Counted from the first letter of the stretch, positions 1-7,672 are shown. The stretch is DNA of 10,145 bases from Lentisphaeria bacterium (GCA_030590715.1 JAUVCU010000032.1:1-10145), one strand, 5' to 3'. Numbers and translations: made by a program. The notes: generated from the sequence alone by a model not told the origin.

Positions 1-1264
1 TTTTTTCAAGTTCATTAATTGTTTCAAACCTGATTCCACTATCTGCTCCGTATTGAGGAATAGCCTGTTTGTGTCTACCTATTTTAAATAGATCCGGTTG
101 CTGATCTGTGTGGAGTAGTTCTGCGATCTCCTTTTTCACAATGGCTTTTACTTCTTCGTCAGAAAGGTTCGTCAGTTCTTCTCTTCTTATTCCGCCCATA
201 AATACAGAAAGCAAAGCGCCGTCTTTTGGAGCGCGGCCTTCAAAGAGAGTCGACATGTATAAAATGCCGAGGATATCACGGCTTTCCTTAAATGGTATAA
301 GAGCTCCGAAGCCGTCCAGGTCTTTCCCTTTCCAGTTGTTGTAGCCGATTGAGATTTCAACTACTTTCGCGTATCTCAAATTGGTGATTTTCTCCATTTT
401 ATCTTTTGGGATAAACGGTAGGAGTTCCGGTAGTGCAGGGGCTCCAGTCGTCGTTATCACCTGTTTTGCCGTGATTTCAATGAGTTCGTCATTTGGACCT
501 TTACCTATTACAAGGTAAGCGCCGTCTTGCTGTATCACATTGATGTCCGACACGCCAAGCTTAAACTTCTCCTCGCCAATTGAATTCTGAAGAGTGTCTA
601 TTAGTGAAGATAGTCCGCCTTCTGCCGAAAATATTTTTCTCGTGGCTTTTTTTTCTGACTCTGTTTTTTTGCTCCACATCTTTTTGACTGCGCCGATTAT
701 AAAGCTGCCATGATCCTGCTCAAGGTTGTACAGCTTGGGTAATGCGTACTTTGGAACAAGAAGCTCCGGGTCTCCAGCGTAAATACCAAGTACGAAGGGA
801 TCTATCGCATAATTTAAAAAGCTTTTTCCCATGCGCCTTTTAACCAGAGAGGCGAGCGATTCGTGAGGATCGGTTCCGCGCCTGCGTAGTGGCTCCAGAA
901 GAATTCGGAACTTATCATACCAGCTGAAGAGCGGCGTGAGCGCAGCCTGAATCGGGTTCATCGGCAATGGTTTTATTTTTCCCGATTTACATACGTAGCG
1001 CTTGTTTGATTTACTACTCGCCTCAACAAGCTTGCAGTTTTCGCCTAGATCTTCAAAAAGGTCTGCTACTTCAGCATTGGCGACAACGCCGGTATTCGGA
1101 CCGTTTTCGTAGATAAAGCCATTTTCTGATTCGGTCTGAATAACACCACCGGCTTTCTCTTTTTTATCGAGTACAATCAAATCTTTTCCTGCCTTATTAA
1201 GGTAGAAAGATGTGGTCAATCCTGTCAGGCCGGCTCCGATTACTACAATATCAGTTTCTATCAT
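1..1264 (-). CDS. hemG: Protoporphyrinogen oxidase, FAD-dependent (HemG/HemY type), partial: C-terminus beyond window
   Basis: This flavoprotein oxidises protoporphyrinogen IX to protoporphyrin IX, the step before iron insertion. The frame is open from ATG at 1264 to the left edge, giving 421 codons without a stop. Family length is about 450-470, so only a short C-terminal piece is missing. The N-terminus has a Rossmann dinucleotide site, VVIGAGLTG (residues 7-15), followed by GG around 39-40 and ENGPN at 53-57. The family block DPFVLGIYAGDPE is at 155-167, and RHKQAIPQY at 397-405 marks the substrate/FAD-binding end. The start codon directly abuts the hemH stop (TAA then ATG) with only a poor ribosome site, suggesting coupled translation. 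It belongs to the oxygen-dependent amine-oxidase-like family, not the flavodoxin-like E. coli HemG, so hemY or pgoX are equally valid names. Because HemN is in the operon, a protoporphyrinogen rather than coproporphyrinogen substrate is inferred. Confidence 0.93.
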   Translation of the reverse strand, partial: MIETDIVVIGAGLTGLTTSFYLNKAGKDLIVLDKKEKAGGVIQTESENGFIYENGPNTGVVANAEVADLFEDLGENCKLVEASSKSNKRYVCKSGKIKPLPMNPIQAALTPLFSWYDKFRILLEPLRRRGTDPHESLASLVKRRMGKSFLNYAIDPFVLGIYAGDPELLVPKYALPKLYNLEQDHGSFIIGAVKKMWSKKTESEKKATRKIFSAEGGLSSLIDTLQNSIGEEKFKLGVSDINVIQQDGAYLVIGKGPNDELIEITAKQVITTTGAPALPELLPFIPKDKMEKITNLRYAKVVEISIGYNNWKGKDLDGFGALIPFKESRDILGILYMSTLFEGRAPKDGALLSVFMGGIRREELTNLSDEEVKAIVKKEIAELLHTDQQPDLFKIGRHKQAIPQYGADSGIRFETINELEK

Positions 1265-2185
1265 TTATTTTGATCCGATCGCATTTATTAGTGCGTTTAC
1301 TAGGTTGTCGTCGATAATCGGCAGGTTAACTCGGCTGATGTTTTTCATGTCGAGCTCTTTTTCGGCGTAAGGAATAATATCGTGGTCAAGGTCGTATTTT
1401 GTTTCCAGGTTTTCACATATAAAACTAAGAGGGATCAGAACAACCTCTTTTTCATTCTTATAAATATTAATCAGTTCTTTTGTGTCTGGTTCCAGCCATT
1501 TTGCGCGTCCAAGTCGCGACTGAAAGCCGACATCAAATTCAAGATCGAGTGAATCTGCAATCTGCGTTGCGTTTTCTATGACTGACTCCTGATACGTATC
1601 GCCTTTGTCTATAAAAGTCTGGGGAATTGAATGAGCGGTAAATAGCAAAAAAGGTTTGGATAGAGAGTTATCTTCAATGTGATTTTGAATAAGTTGTTTC
1701 CAGAACTCAAGAAATGAATCTTCGCGGTAAATATTTTCGCAGATTTTTATTTTTACATCCGGATATGTTTTGGTTAGGTTTTCTGATAGTTCTTTGATCC
1801 TGCCGTTTGTGCAGATGCTCGCATGCGGGAAAAGCGGGATTACCGTTATTTCTTTTGAACCTGTATCGACGAGTGTCTGTAGTTTCTTTTCAGGTGAGTC
1901 TTTTGAATAGAGCAGGGCGGTTTCAACCGTGTATTCCTGTTCAAGCTTTTCTTCAAGTGATGACGCAATCTTCCGGATAGACTCTTTAACGTCAGACCCG
2001 CCTATCAGCTGATATTTGCTCCATGAACTTTTGTTGCGGAGGTTGCTTATCAGCATTGAGAGCATAAACCTGACCGGGAGTGGAGCAGGGAGGATATTCC
2101 GGTCCAGAAACATTTTTTTCAGGAAGAACTTAACTTCTTTAGCAGACTCGGATCCACCCATGTTTACTAATAGTACCGACTTCAT
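1265..2185 (-). CDS. hemH: Ferrochelatase
   Basis: HemH inserts ferrous iron into protoporphyrin IX to make protohaem, the last step of the pathway. The 306-residue product matches the usual length of compact bacterial ferrochelatases. Visible family features are the N-terminal VLLVNMGG (4-11), the IPLFPHAS block (116-123), LLFTAHSIP (180-188) with the invariant metal-site His185, FQSRLGRAKWLEPDT (221-235) and LSFICENLETKYDLD (253-267). That last block carries the conserved Glu261; the Asp-His often seen just before it is Glu-Asn here. The start ATG overlaps the hemN stop in ATGA at 2185-2182, and the stop abuts the start of the oxidase gene, so all three are probably translated as a coupled block. 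No Fe-S cysteine cluster is seen at the C-terminus. Confidence 0.95.
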   Translation of the reverse strand: MKSVLLVNMGGSESAKEVKFFLKKMFLDRNILPAPLPVRFMLSMLISNLRNKSSWSKYQLIGGSDVKESIRKIASSLEEKLEQEYTVETALLYSKDSPEKKLQTLVDTGSKEITVIPLFPHASICTNGRIKELSENLTKTYPDVKIKICENIYREDSFLEFWKQLIQNHIEDNSLSKPFLLFTAHSIPQTFIDKGDTYQESVIENATQIADSLDLEFDVGFQSRLGRAKWLEPDTKELINIYKNEKEVVLIPLSFICENLETKYDLDHDIIPYAEKELDMKNISRVNLPIIDDNLVNALINAIGSK

Positions 2186-3558
2186 ACTGTTCTCGAGTAT
2201 TGTGATCGGTCATGCTTAAGTTTCGGGTCGAAGCACATCGCAATATTTCTGACAATAAATGCTCCCTCTTTGCTGATGGTTATTATATTGCCGTCAATTG
2301 AAAGAAGGCCATCATTGATAAATGAATGTAGCTTCTCTTCGCTGAATTCAGTAAGTCCTTTTACGTATTCAGCGGACACTCCGAATTCTTCTGCAACCGC
2401 GTCAAAATCCAGATAAAGATTACACATAACCTCATTTATGACCGTTCTGCAGATTCTTTCATCTTTGGAAAGTTCATATCCTCGTGCCGTCGCAAAACCT
2501 GTTTCTTCGATTTTATCTATGTATTGCTGTGGAGTCTTTACATTCTGGATGTAAGCGTGTGTCAGCTGGGAAATACCGGAACAACCAAAGGCGTAAACCT
2601 GACCTGTTGTTTGTGTAGTACAATAGCCCTGAAAGTTTCGGTGAAGTTGTTTGTTCTTTAGTGCAACCTCAAGCGGATCTCCGGCTTTCGCATAGTGATC
2701 CATACCGATAGCTTCATAGCTTGTGGAGGTCAGTTTGCTGTGAGAAGAGATAAGCATTGTCATTTTTTCTTCAGGAGTTGGAAGTCCTATCTTTTCCAGA
2801 TGTGTTTGAGCTTTCATAACCCATGGAACATGAGCATACGAAAAGGTAACCAGTCTGTCCGGAGAGATTTTAATAATTTCGTCAATTGTTTTGTTAAAGC
2901 TTTCTACTGTCTGAAGAGGCAGGCCGTAGATAAGGTCAATATTGACCTCTTTTATTCCCGCGGCCTTAAGTTTTTGCACCAGTTCATCAACCGGATAGGT
3001 CGGTGGTCGTCTGTTGACTACCTCCAGTACATCTTCTCGCAGATCCTGAATCCCAAGGCTGACACGGTTTATTCCAAACTCAGCAAGCCTCTTGATTTTA
3101 TCTTCATTGAGATCGGCAGGGTTGCATTCCATTGCGATTTCGCAGTCTTCTGCTATTGAAAAGATGTCATTTATCTTTAAGAAAATTTTTTCTATAAGGT
3201 CGAAATCTATTGAATTTGGCGTTCCGCCACCCCAGTGGATCTGGGTAACGATTCGGTCGCAGTCAACGAGCGCGCCGACGTTTTCGATCTCTGTTAAAAT
3301 AGCATCTACATATCGCGTTTCAAAGTCATCTGTTTTTTTGGCAAAAGCATTACAACCACAGAAGAAACACCTGTCTTTGCAGAACGGGATGTGAATATAA
3401 ATCGATATGTTTTTTGGATCCGTAGAATTGGATTCAATCAGACTCTTTTTGTAGTTTTCACTTGTATACGAATCGGTAAAGTGGGTCGCCGGCGGATAAC
3501 TCGTATACCGCGGACCCGACTTGTCGTATTTTGTAAGTATATCTTTTATGTTATCCAT
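2182..3558 (-). CDS. hemN: Oxygen-independent coproporphyrinogen III oxidase (radical SAM)
   Basis: HemN oxidatively decarboxylates two propionates of coproporphyrinogen III to vinyl groups using S-adenosylmethionine and a [4Fe-4S] cluster, without oxygen. The 458-residue length is that of true HemN rather than the shorter HemW. The N-terminus has the HemN signature GPRYTSYPPA (15-24). The cluster motif CxxxCxxCxC is Cys60, Cys64, Cys67 and Cys69, and the radical-SAM glycine motif HWGGGTPN is at 108-115. The substrate region contains LHRNFQGYCTT, as in E. coli HemN, which HemW lacks. An HTH-like C-terminal domain ends the protein. The ribosome site GGAAG lies within the last codons of hemE, 8 bases before the ATG; the gap to hemE is 5 bases. 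The stop overlaps the hemH start by 4 bases. Confidence 0.96.
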   Translation of the reverse strand: MDNIKDILTKYDKSGPRYTSYPPATHFTDSYTSENYKKSLIESNSTDPKNISIYIHIPFCKDRCFFCGCNAFAKKTDDFETRYVDAILTEIENVGALVDCDRIVTQIHWGGGTPNSIDFDLIEKIFLKINDIFSIAEDCEIAMECNPADLNEDKIKRLAEFGINRVSLGIQDLREDVLEVVNRRPPTYPVDELVQKLKAAGIKEVNIDLIYGLPLQTVESFNKTIDEIIKISPDRLVTFSYAHVPWVMKAQTHLEKIGLPTPEEKMTMLISSHSKLTSTSYEAIGMDHYAKAGDPLEVALKNKQLHRNFQGYCTTQTTGQVYAFGCSGISQLTHAYIQNVKTPQQYIDKIEETGFATARGYELSKDERICRTVINEVMCNLYLDFDAVAEEFGVSAEYVKGLTEFSEEKLHSFINDGLLSIDGNIITISKEGAFIVRNIAMCFDPKLKHDRSQYSRTV

Positions 3559-3563
3559 AGATC

Positions 3564-4595
3564 TTACTTCCAGCCCCAGTCGTTCTGTTTGATCCAGTCG
3601 ATTGCAAATTGAACATTTTCTACCGGTATATCAGGCAGCAGTCCATGACCAAGGTTGAAGATCCATTTTCTTCCCGTTGACGCAAATTCATTCAGCTTAG
3701 TCAGTTCTGCTTCAATAGACTTTTTGTCAGTCCATAGGACCCTAGGATCAAGATTCCCCTGTAGTCCAAGTTCCGGATCAACTAGCTTGTGGGCGTCCAT
3801 CATAGACATCTGCCAGTCAATGCTTATAAAATCTGTCATATCTTTTGTAATGCGGGAAATACCTGTCCCCAGGCCTTTCGGGAAGTAAATAACAGGAACT
3901 CCGGCTTCGCGAGCTGCGTTCAGAATCTTTTTGCAGGCGGGAAAGAAAAGCTCTTCGTAAAGCTCAGAAGGTATCAGTCCTGCGTGAGTTTCGAACAGCT
4001 GGAAAGCATTGATTCCGTGTTCTACCTGAGTCACTGCATATTCTATTGAAAGTTCTGTAATTGCATCAATCAGCTGCTTTGCCTGCTCTTTGTTCTCGTA
4101 AAGGTATTTTACTGTTTTCGGGAAAACGTGATTTGTGCTTCTACCGTCTATCATGTAGCAGAGAACCGTTAGTGGAGCTCCGCAAAAACCAATCAACGGT
4201 GTGTTTTTTGGACGGGTTTTAACAATTTCATCAATGGCTCTGTAGATGTGATCAAGGCGGGTCTTATCTGTTTTTAGGTTTGCCAGAGGGTTTTCGCAGT
4301 CTGTAATAGGGTTGTCGAAAACAGGACCTTTGTCGGTGAAATCCAGTTTCATTCCCATTGCGTCAGGGATTACCAGGATATCAGAAAATAGTATGGCTGC
4401 ATCAACTGCTAAATCGTGAATAGGCAACAGAGTGACTTGAGCTGCGAGCTTCTGGTCTTCCATCATCTCTATAAAAGAATATTGAGATTTTAACTTCTGG
4501 TATGAGGGTAATACCCGTCCTGCCTGACGCATAAACCAGACTGGTGGTCTTTCTCTCTTTACCCCTTTAAGCATATCTGTAAAAATTGAGTCCAT
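3564..4595 (-). CDS. hemE: Uroporphyrinogen decarboxylase
   Basis: HemE decarboxylates the four acetate side chains of uroporphyrinogen III to give coproporphyrinogen III, a cofactor-free cytoplasmic TIM-barrel reaction. The 343-residue product has the usual length. Signature 1 is PPVWFMRQAGRVLPSY (17-32) with the substrate-binding RQAGR. The catalytic aspartate lies in LFSDILVIPDAMG (Asp72), and signature 2 is GFCGAPLTVLCYMIDG (136-151). LQGNLDP and FNLGHGLLPDIPVENV near the C-terminus complete the family blocks. The ATG is preceded by AAGGA with 8-base spacing, a better ribosome site than those of most genes in this operon. It lies 39 bases after hemA, the widest gap in the operon, and no clear terminator is seen in that gap. 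Confidence 0.97.
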   Translation of the reverse strand: MDSIFTDMLKGVKRERPPVWFMRQAGRVLPSYQKLKSQYSFIEMMEDQKLAAQVTLLPIHDLAVDAAILFSDILVIPDAMGMKLDFTDKGPVFDNPITDCENPLANLKTDKTRLDHIYRAIDEIVKTRPKNTPLIGFCGAPLTVLCYMIDGRSTNHVFPKTVKYLYENKEQAKQLIDAITELSIEYAVTQVEHGINAFQLFETHAGLIPSELYEELFFPACKKILNAAREAGVPVIYFPKGLGTGISRITKDMTDFISIDWQMSMMDAHKLVDPELGLQGNLDPRVLWTDKKSIEAELTKLNEFASTGRKWIFNLGHGLLPDIPVENVQFAIDWIKQNDWGWK

Positions 4596-4634
4596 TGTAT
4601 TCTTCCTTTTAACTAGAAGCTTTCTGCAAGGTGA

Positions 4635-5939
4635 TCAGTTGCCGTGAGAATCGTGATATGGGCACTTACCTTCTTTTTCTTCCAAGTTCATGTTGAATGT
4701 GTGTTTTAAAGACTTCGCTATTGTGGCCAAATCAGACTGGTCGGTGACCTGCTGTAAATTCTTCATGATAACTTTGATAATTCTGCTCGCATAGCTATCC
4801 ATCAAGCCTTCAAGAGATTTGATTTGTGAATCGTTAAGATCCCCAAGTTCAGCCAGGTGAGAGTTAAGCATGCGAAGGCCCAGATCGTGAAAGTTGTGTT
4901 TTATGTCTTTCATTACCGGGACAACGGTCTGCATTGTGTACCAGTCGTAGTAATCTTTCGTTAAATCGGAAATGATTTCGATCACACTGTCTACTTCAGA
5001 TTTTCTTTTTTCTTCATTCGACTGCATTAGCTGCTTAAGGCTGTCAACGGAATACACATGTACACCGTCGATTTCTGCTAATGCAGGGTCGACATTTCTC
5101 GGAACCGAAAGGTCGATGAAATACGTCGATGAATTTTTCGATTTGTTTTTAAGCTGGTCTTTAATATCAGTGTTTATTATATATTTTTGAGCTCCAGTCG
5201 AAACAACCACAACATCACTCTTCATGATCTCTTCGTTGCGGTTTTCAAATGGAATAGTTCTGCCGTCGAATTTCTGCGCTAGTTCTTTCGCGTTTTCTTC
5301 AGATCGATTGCTTACTGTTATGTTGCAGTTGGGATGCCTGGCAAGACTTTTTGCCGTCAACTCAGACATTTTGCCAGCACCCAGAAGCAATGCATTAAAT
5401 TGTGGATGCTCAGAAAAGATTTCTTTTATAACGTCAACAGCAACTGAACCGACTGAAACAGCACCCTCGCCAATTGCAGTCTCGGATCTAATTCTTTTTC
5501 CGACCTGGATTGCTGTTTGAAAAAGTTTGTTCAGTATAGAGTCTGTTGCATTAGCGGCTTTTGCTATTTTGTAGGCTTCGCGGACCTGGCCCTGGATCTG
5601 CATTTCACCCAATACCATTGAGTCCAAACTCGATATTACGTGAAACAGGTGTTTTACAGCTTCACTGCAGGTGCACTTGTATAGTTGATCTTCCAGATCC
5701 GATGTTTCAATCTGGTGATATTCTGAGATAAAATCCACAATTTCATTCAGGCCTTTTTCTACATCTTTTGTGGTCGCGTAGATTTCAACCCTGTTGCATG
5801 TTGAAAGTATAACAGTTCCGTTAATGTGCGGATATGATATCAGTTCAGTCAGAGCGTTCTCTAAATCATTAAAGTGTACTTTTTCTCTCGTCTCGACCTT
5901 CGCTGTTTTATGGTTGATACCTAATAAGATTGTGTGCAT
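4635..5939 (-). CDS. hemA: Glutamyl-tRNA reductase
   Basis: HemA reduces glutamyl-tRNA(Glu) to glutamate-1-semialdehyde with NADPH, the committed, usually rate-limiting step of the C5 route to 5-aminolevulinate. I take ATG at 5939 as the start, giving 434 residues beginning MHTILLGINHK as in the family. An in-frame TTG at 5960 would add seven residues but has no ribosome site. The catalytic cysteine is Cys48 in STCNRVEIYA (46-55). SLDSMVLGEMQIQGQV (104-119) is the tRNA/substrate block and LLLGAGKM (184-191) starts the NADPH domain. Helical dimerisation segments fill roughly 300-415. The C-terminus ends in KCPYHDSHGN; KCPYH (425-429) resembles a haem regulatory motif, so haem feedback on HemA stability or activity is conceivable (inference). 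First gene of the minus-strand haem operon. Confidence 0.96.
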   Translation of the reverse strand: MHTILLGINHKTAKVETREKVHFNDLENALTELISYPHINGTVILSTCNRVEIYATTKDVEKGLNEIVDFISEYHQIETSDLEDQLYKCTCSEAVKHLFHVISSLDSMVLGEMQIQGQVREAYKIAKAANATDSILNKLFQTAIQVGKRIRSETAIGEGAVSVGSVAVDVIKEIFSEHPQFNALLLGAGKMSELTAKSLARHPNCNITVSNRSEENAKELAQKFDGRTIPFENRNEEIMKSDVVVVSTGAQKYIINTDIKDQLKNKSKNSSTYFIDLSVPRNVDPALAEIDGVHVYSVDSLKQLMQSNEEKRKSEVDSVIEIISDLTKDYYDWYTMQTVVPVMKDIKHNFHDLGLRMLNSHLAELGDLNDSQIKSLEGLMDSYASRIIKVIMKNLQQVTDQSDLATIAKSLKHTFNMNLEEKEGKCPYHDSHGN

Positions 5940-6122
5940 TATTTCTCTACTTTTACCCAAAGATTATTTACTCGCTGATTAGTATATAAAAAAAGAGTTT
6001 AAATTCAAGGGTATATCACAATGAGCGGTGATTAATGTTCTCCGTATAGTTGTATTCGGGTAATATTTGGGTATTTTTCTCTTAATAATTTCATTTAGTA
6101 TAAATAACGTAATAGGTAAAAT
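5940..6122. promoter_or_regulatory. Divergent control region between hemA and the ylbF-family gene
   Basis: This 183-base A+T-rich spacer must carry start signals for both the haem operon and the plus-strand ylbF-family gene. On the plus side only a weak TATAAA (6099-6104) without a convincing -35 is visible. The ylbF-family ATG has a weak AGG ribosome site (6114-6116). The element GGGTA occurs three times in the same orientation, at 6009, 6058 and 6069. The last two copies extend to GGGTAATATTT and GGGTATTTTTC and are 11 bases apart, about one helical turn. Such phased repeats could be an activator or repressor site, but none is recognised. Confidence 0.35.
5981..6008 (-). promoter_or_regulatory. 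hemA: Candidate sigma70 promoter of the haem operon
   Basis: On the minus strand, TTGAAT (6008-6003), a 16-base spacer and TATACT (5986-5981) lie upstream of hemA. Both hexamers are close to the sigma70 consensus. A start about 7 bases further on would give a leader of roughly 35 bases before the hemA ATG. This was read by eye with no experimental support. Confidence 0.5.
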
Positions 6123-6563
6123 ATGAAATCAGCGATCGTTACAAAAGTAATAGAGCTATGTGAAACAGTTTCATCGGATGCTCAATTTAAGAAATGTCAG
6201 GGAATTGTCGATCAATTTATCAATAACCCGGAAGATAATCAGGACTATCAGGACCTGCTTGAATTTCAACGTGGCCTTAATCTGAAAAAGATGGATGGTG
6301 AGCTTACGCAAGACGAAATCGACGCTTTTGACGTTAAATGTGAAGAAGTCTTTTCACAACCTGCTGTTGCAGAATTCCTCGAATCACAAGATGCTCTTGA
6401 TCAGCTAAGTGATCTTTTGAACCGTTATGTTGAGCTAACATTTGAGTTCGGCCGCGTTCCTACAGATGCTGAACTTGTTGAAGAACAGGAAGCAGAAGAA
6501 GAGCTTCACGACCATGCACACAGCCATGAAGGTGGATGTGGCGACGACTGTGGTTGCAGTTAA
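6123..6563 (+). CDS. YlbF/YmcA (RicF/RicA)-family protein with His/Cys-rich tail
   Basis: The 146-residue acidic, helical product resembles the YlbF/YmcA family. In Bacillus these subunits join YaaT in the Y-complex, which carries Fe-S clusters and steers RNase Y-dependent mRNA maturation as well as competence, sporulation and biofilm control. Residues 1-112 form the helical body with the family pattern of short alternating hydrophobic helices (FQRGLNLKKMDGELTQDEIDAF at 48-69). After an acidic linker (114-128), the tail has HDHAHSH (129-135) and GGCGDDCGCS (137-146) with Cys139, Cys143 and Cys145, close to the Gly/Cys-rich end I recall for Bacillus YlbF. That tail suggests Fe-S or other metal binding. 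No ylbF/ymcA partner or yaaT is adjacent. The His run alone could instead mean metal chaperoning. Family assignment is fairly sure; function in this organism is inferred. Confidence 0.75.
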   Translation: MKSAIVTKVIELCETVSSDAQFKKCQGIVDQFINNPEDNQDYQDLLEFQRGLNLKKMDGELTQDEIDAFDVKCEEVFSQPAVAEFLESQDALDQLSDLLNRYVELTFEFGRVPTDAELVEEQEAEEELHDHAHSHEGGCGDDCGCS

Positions 6564-6584
6564 GTCAGTTTGGATTCGAGCTAT

Positions 6585-6621
6585 AAAAGCTACTCACAAA
6601 CGTGGGTAGCTTTTTTGTTTT
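6585..6621 (+). terminator. Rho-independent terminator after the ylbF-family gene
   Basis: A 13-base stem (6585-6597 with 6602-6614; one G-T pair, otherwise perfect) closes a 4-base AAAC loop and is followed by TTTTTTGTTTT on the plus strand, 21 bases after the stop of the ylbF-family gene. On the minus strand the hairpin is followed by only TTTT, so it may also stop the convergent mscS transcript, less efficiently. The right arm, the loop and part of the left arm lie inside the mscS coding sequence. Confidence 0.88.
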
Positions 6622-7522
6622 CCAGAGAGTTGTTAAAAAACCTTGTTGTAGGGTAAGCGAAGTCAATATTGTTATGAACACTGAATTTAGTCAGAACTTC
6701 TTCCCAAATTTCTTGTTCTGTATTTCTTCTTTTTCTCGGTTCCGTAAGATAGCGGATCGTCAGCATAACCCCATTCTCTTTTACACTTGTGTAAACAATA
6801 GGCGTCAGATTGTTGTAGAAGATCATAAACCTTTTTGATGCGTTTCTTACTTTATTTTCAGCAGACTTTGTTAACTGTGTTCCTTTCTCTTTGCTGATGT
6901 TAACCAATATTTGTTTTGCTTCTTTCCAGTCGCTTTCGAACGTGATCAGGACCGGAATCTCATTCCAGATGTATTCAAATCCTTTGCTGTAGCTGGCTAG
7001 AGTTTCACTGAAAATACGTCCGTTTGGAATGTGTATAATCCGGCCTGTACTTTGTTCTGCATCGACCCAGTTTCCTATTTCAAGCAGTGTGAACATAAAT
7101 AGACGCTGGTCTACTACATCTCCTTTCTGTTCTCCGATCTGAACACGGTCTCCTACCTCGAAAGGGCGTTTCCACATTATGAAGAGCCAGCCGGCCATGT
7201 TCACCAGGAGGTCTTTCATTGCTACGGCAAGGCCGGCTGAAAGCAGCCCGAAGTATGTGGATATATCCCAGTCCTTGCCACTGCTGTTACGCCAGATTGA
7301 AAATGAGAAGATGGCTATGAGTAGAGTTGCTGTATAAGTGCTGGCTTTGTTTATTTTATATTTTGTTCTGACATTTACTTTGTATTTGTGAGTCAGCTTT
7401 AGAACGTACCAGCGGATAAATAAAATAAGGGCGATCGTTAAAAAAGTTGAGGTTGATTTGCCAATGTAGTAATCCGGAATGCCGGTGAAATCATGTATCC
7501 ATTTTTCAAGTGAAGCTAACAC
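6590..7522 (-). CDS. MscS-family small-conductance mechanosensitive channel
   Basis: The 310-residue membrane protein has the MscS layout: three transmembrane helices followed by a cytoplasmic beta and alpha/beta vestibule. TM1 is about 24-42, TM2 about 62-77, and the pore-lining TM3 about 88-117 (LLSAGLAVAMKDLLVNMAGW, Ala/Gly rich). The hallmark RPFEVGDRVQIG follows at 119-130 and the beta-domain signature IHIPNGRIF at 163-171. Such channels open under membrane tension to release solutes during hypo-osmotic shock. The start is GTG at 7522, supported by AAGGAG with 6-base spacing; no in-frame ATG starts the protein better. The final codons (ATHVCE and stop) sit inside the terminator hairpin shared with the convergent gene. 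The loop ahead of TM3 is longer than in E. coli MscS, so it may belong to a YnaI/YbdG-like subgroup; no exact subgroup is claimed. Confidence 0.9.
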   Translation of the reverse strand: MLASLEKWIHDFTGIPDYYIGKSTSTFLTIALILFIRWYVLKLTHKYKVNVRTKYKINKASTYTATLLIAIFSFSIWRNSSGKDWDISTYFGLLSAGLAVAMKDLLVNMAGWLFIMWKRPFEVGDRVQIGEQKGDVVDQRLFMFTLLEIGNWVDAEQSTGRIIHIPNGRIFSETLASYSKGFEYIWNEIPVLITFESDWKEAKQILVNISKEKGTQLTKSAENKVRNASKRFMIFYNNLTPIVYTSVKENGVMLTIRYLTEPRKRRNTEQEIWEEVLTKFSVHNNIDFAYPTTRFFNNSLENKKATHVCE

Positions 7523-7672
7523 TATGAACTCCTTGGTTTATATAATAGTCAAGTGTGTTTTGTGAATACAGTGCCACTGAATCGCAAAAAATCTATTGAT
7601 ATTGTATTTCTTATTATTTTAGCGTCTTAGCGTGCTGTTTACTACTTAAATTGAGTGTAGCCTGATTATCTC

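Noticed and set aside
2695..3394. Plus-strand open frames of 100-154 codons within the hemN region
   Set aside because: They lie antisense to strongly conserved hemN coding sequence and have no ribosome sites or family features.
5937..5960. Upstream TTG start at 5960 for hemA, adding seven residues
   Set aside because: No ribosome site precedes the TTG, and the family N-terminus aligns with ATG at 5939.
7534..7580. Minus-strand promoter for mscS (TTCACA-N16-TATATA or a TATTAT hexamer)
   Set aside because: The implied transcription start would fall in or next to the AAGGAG ribosome site, leaving almost no leader; not convincing.
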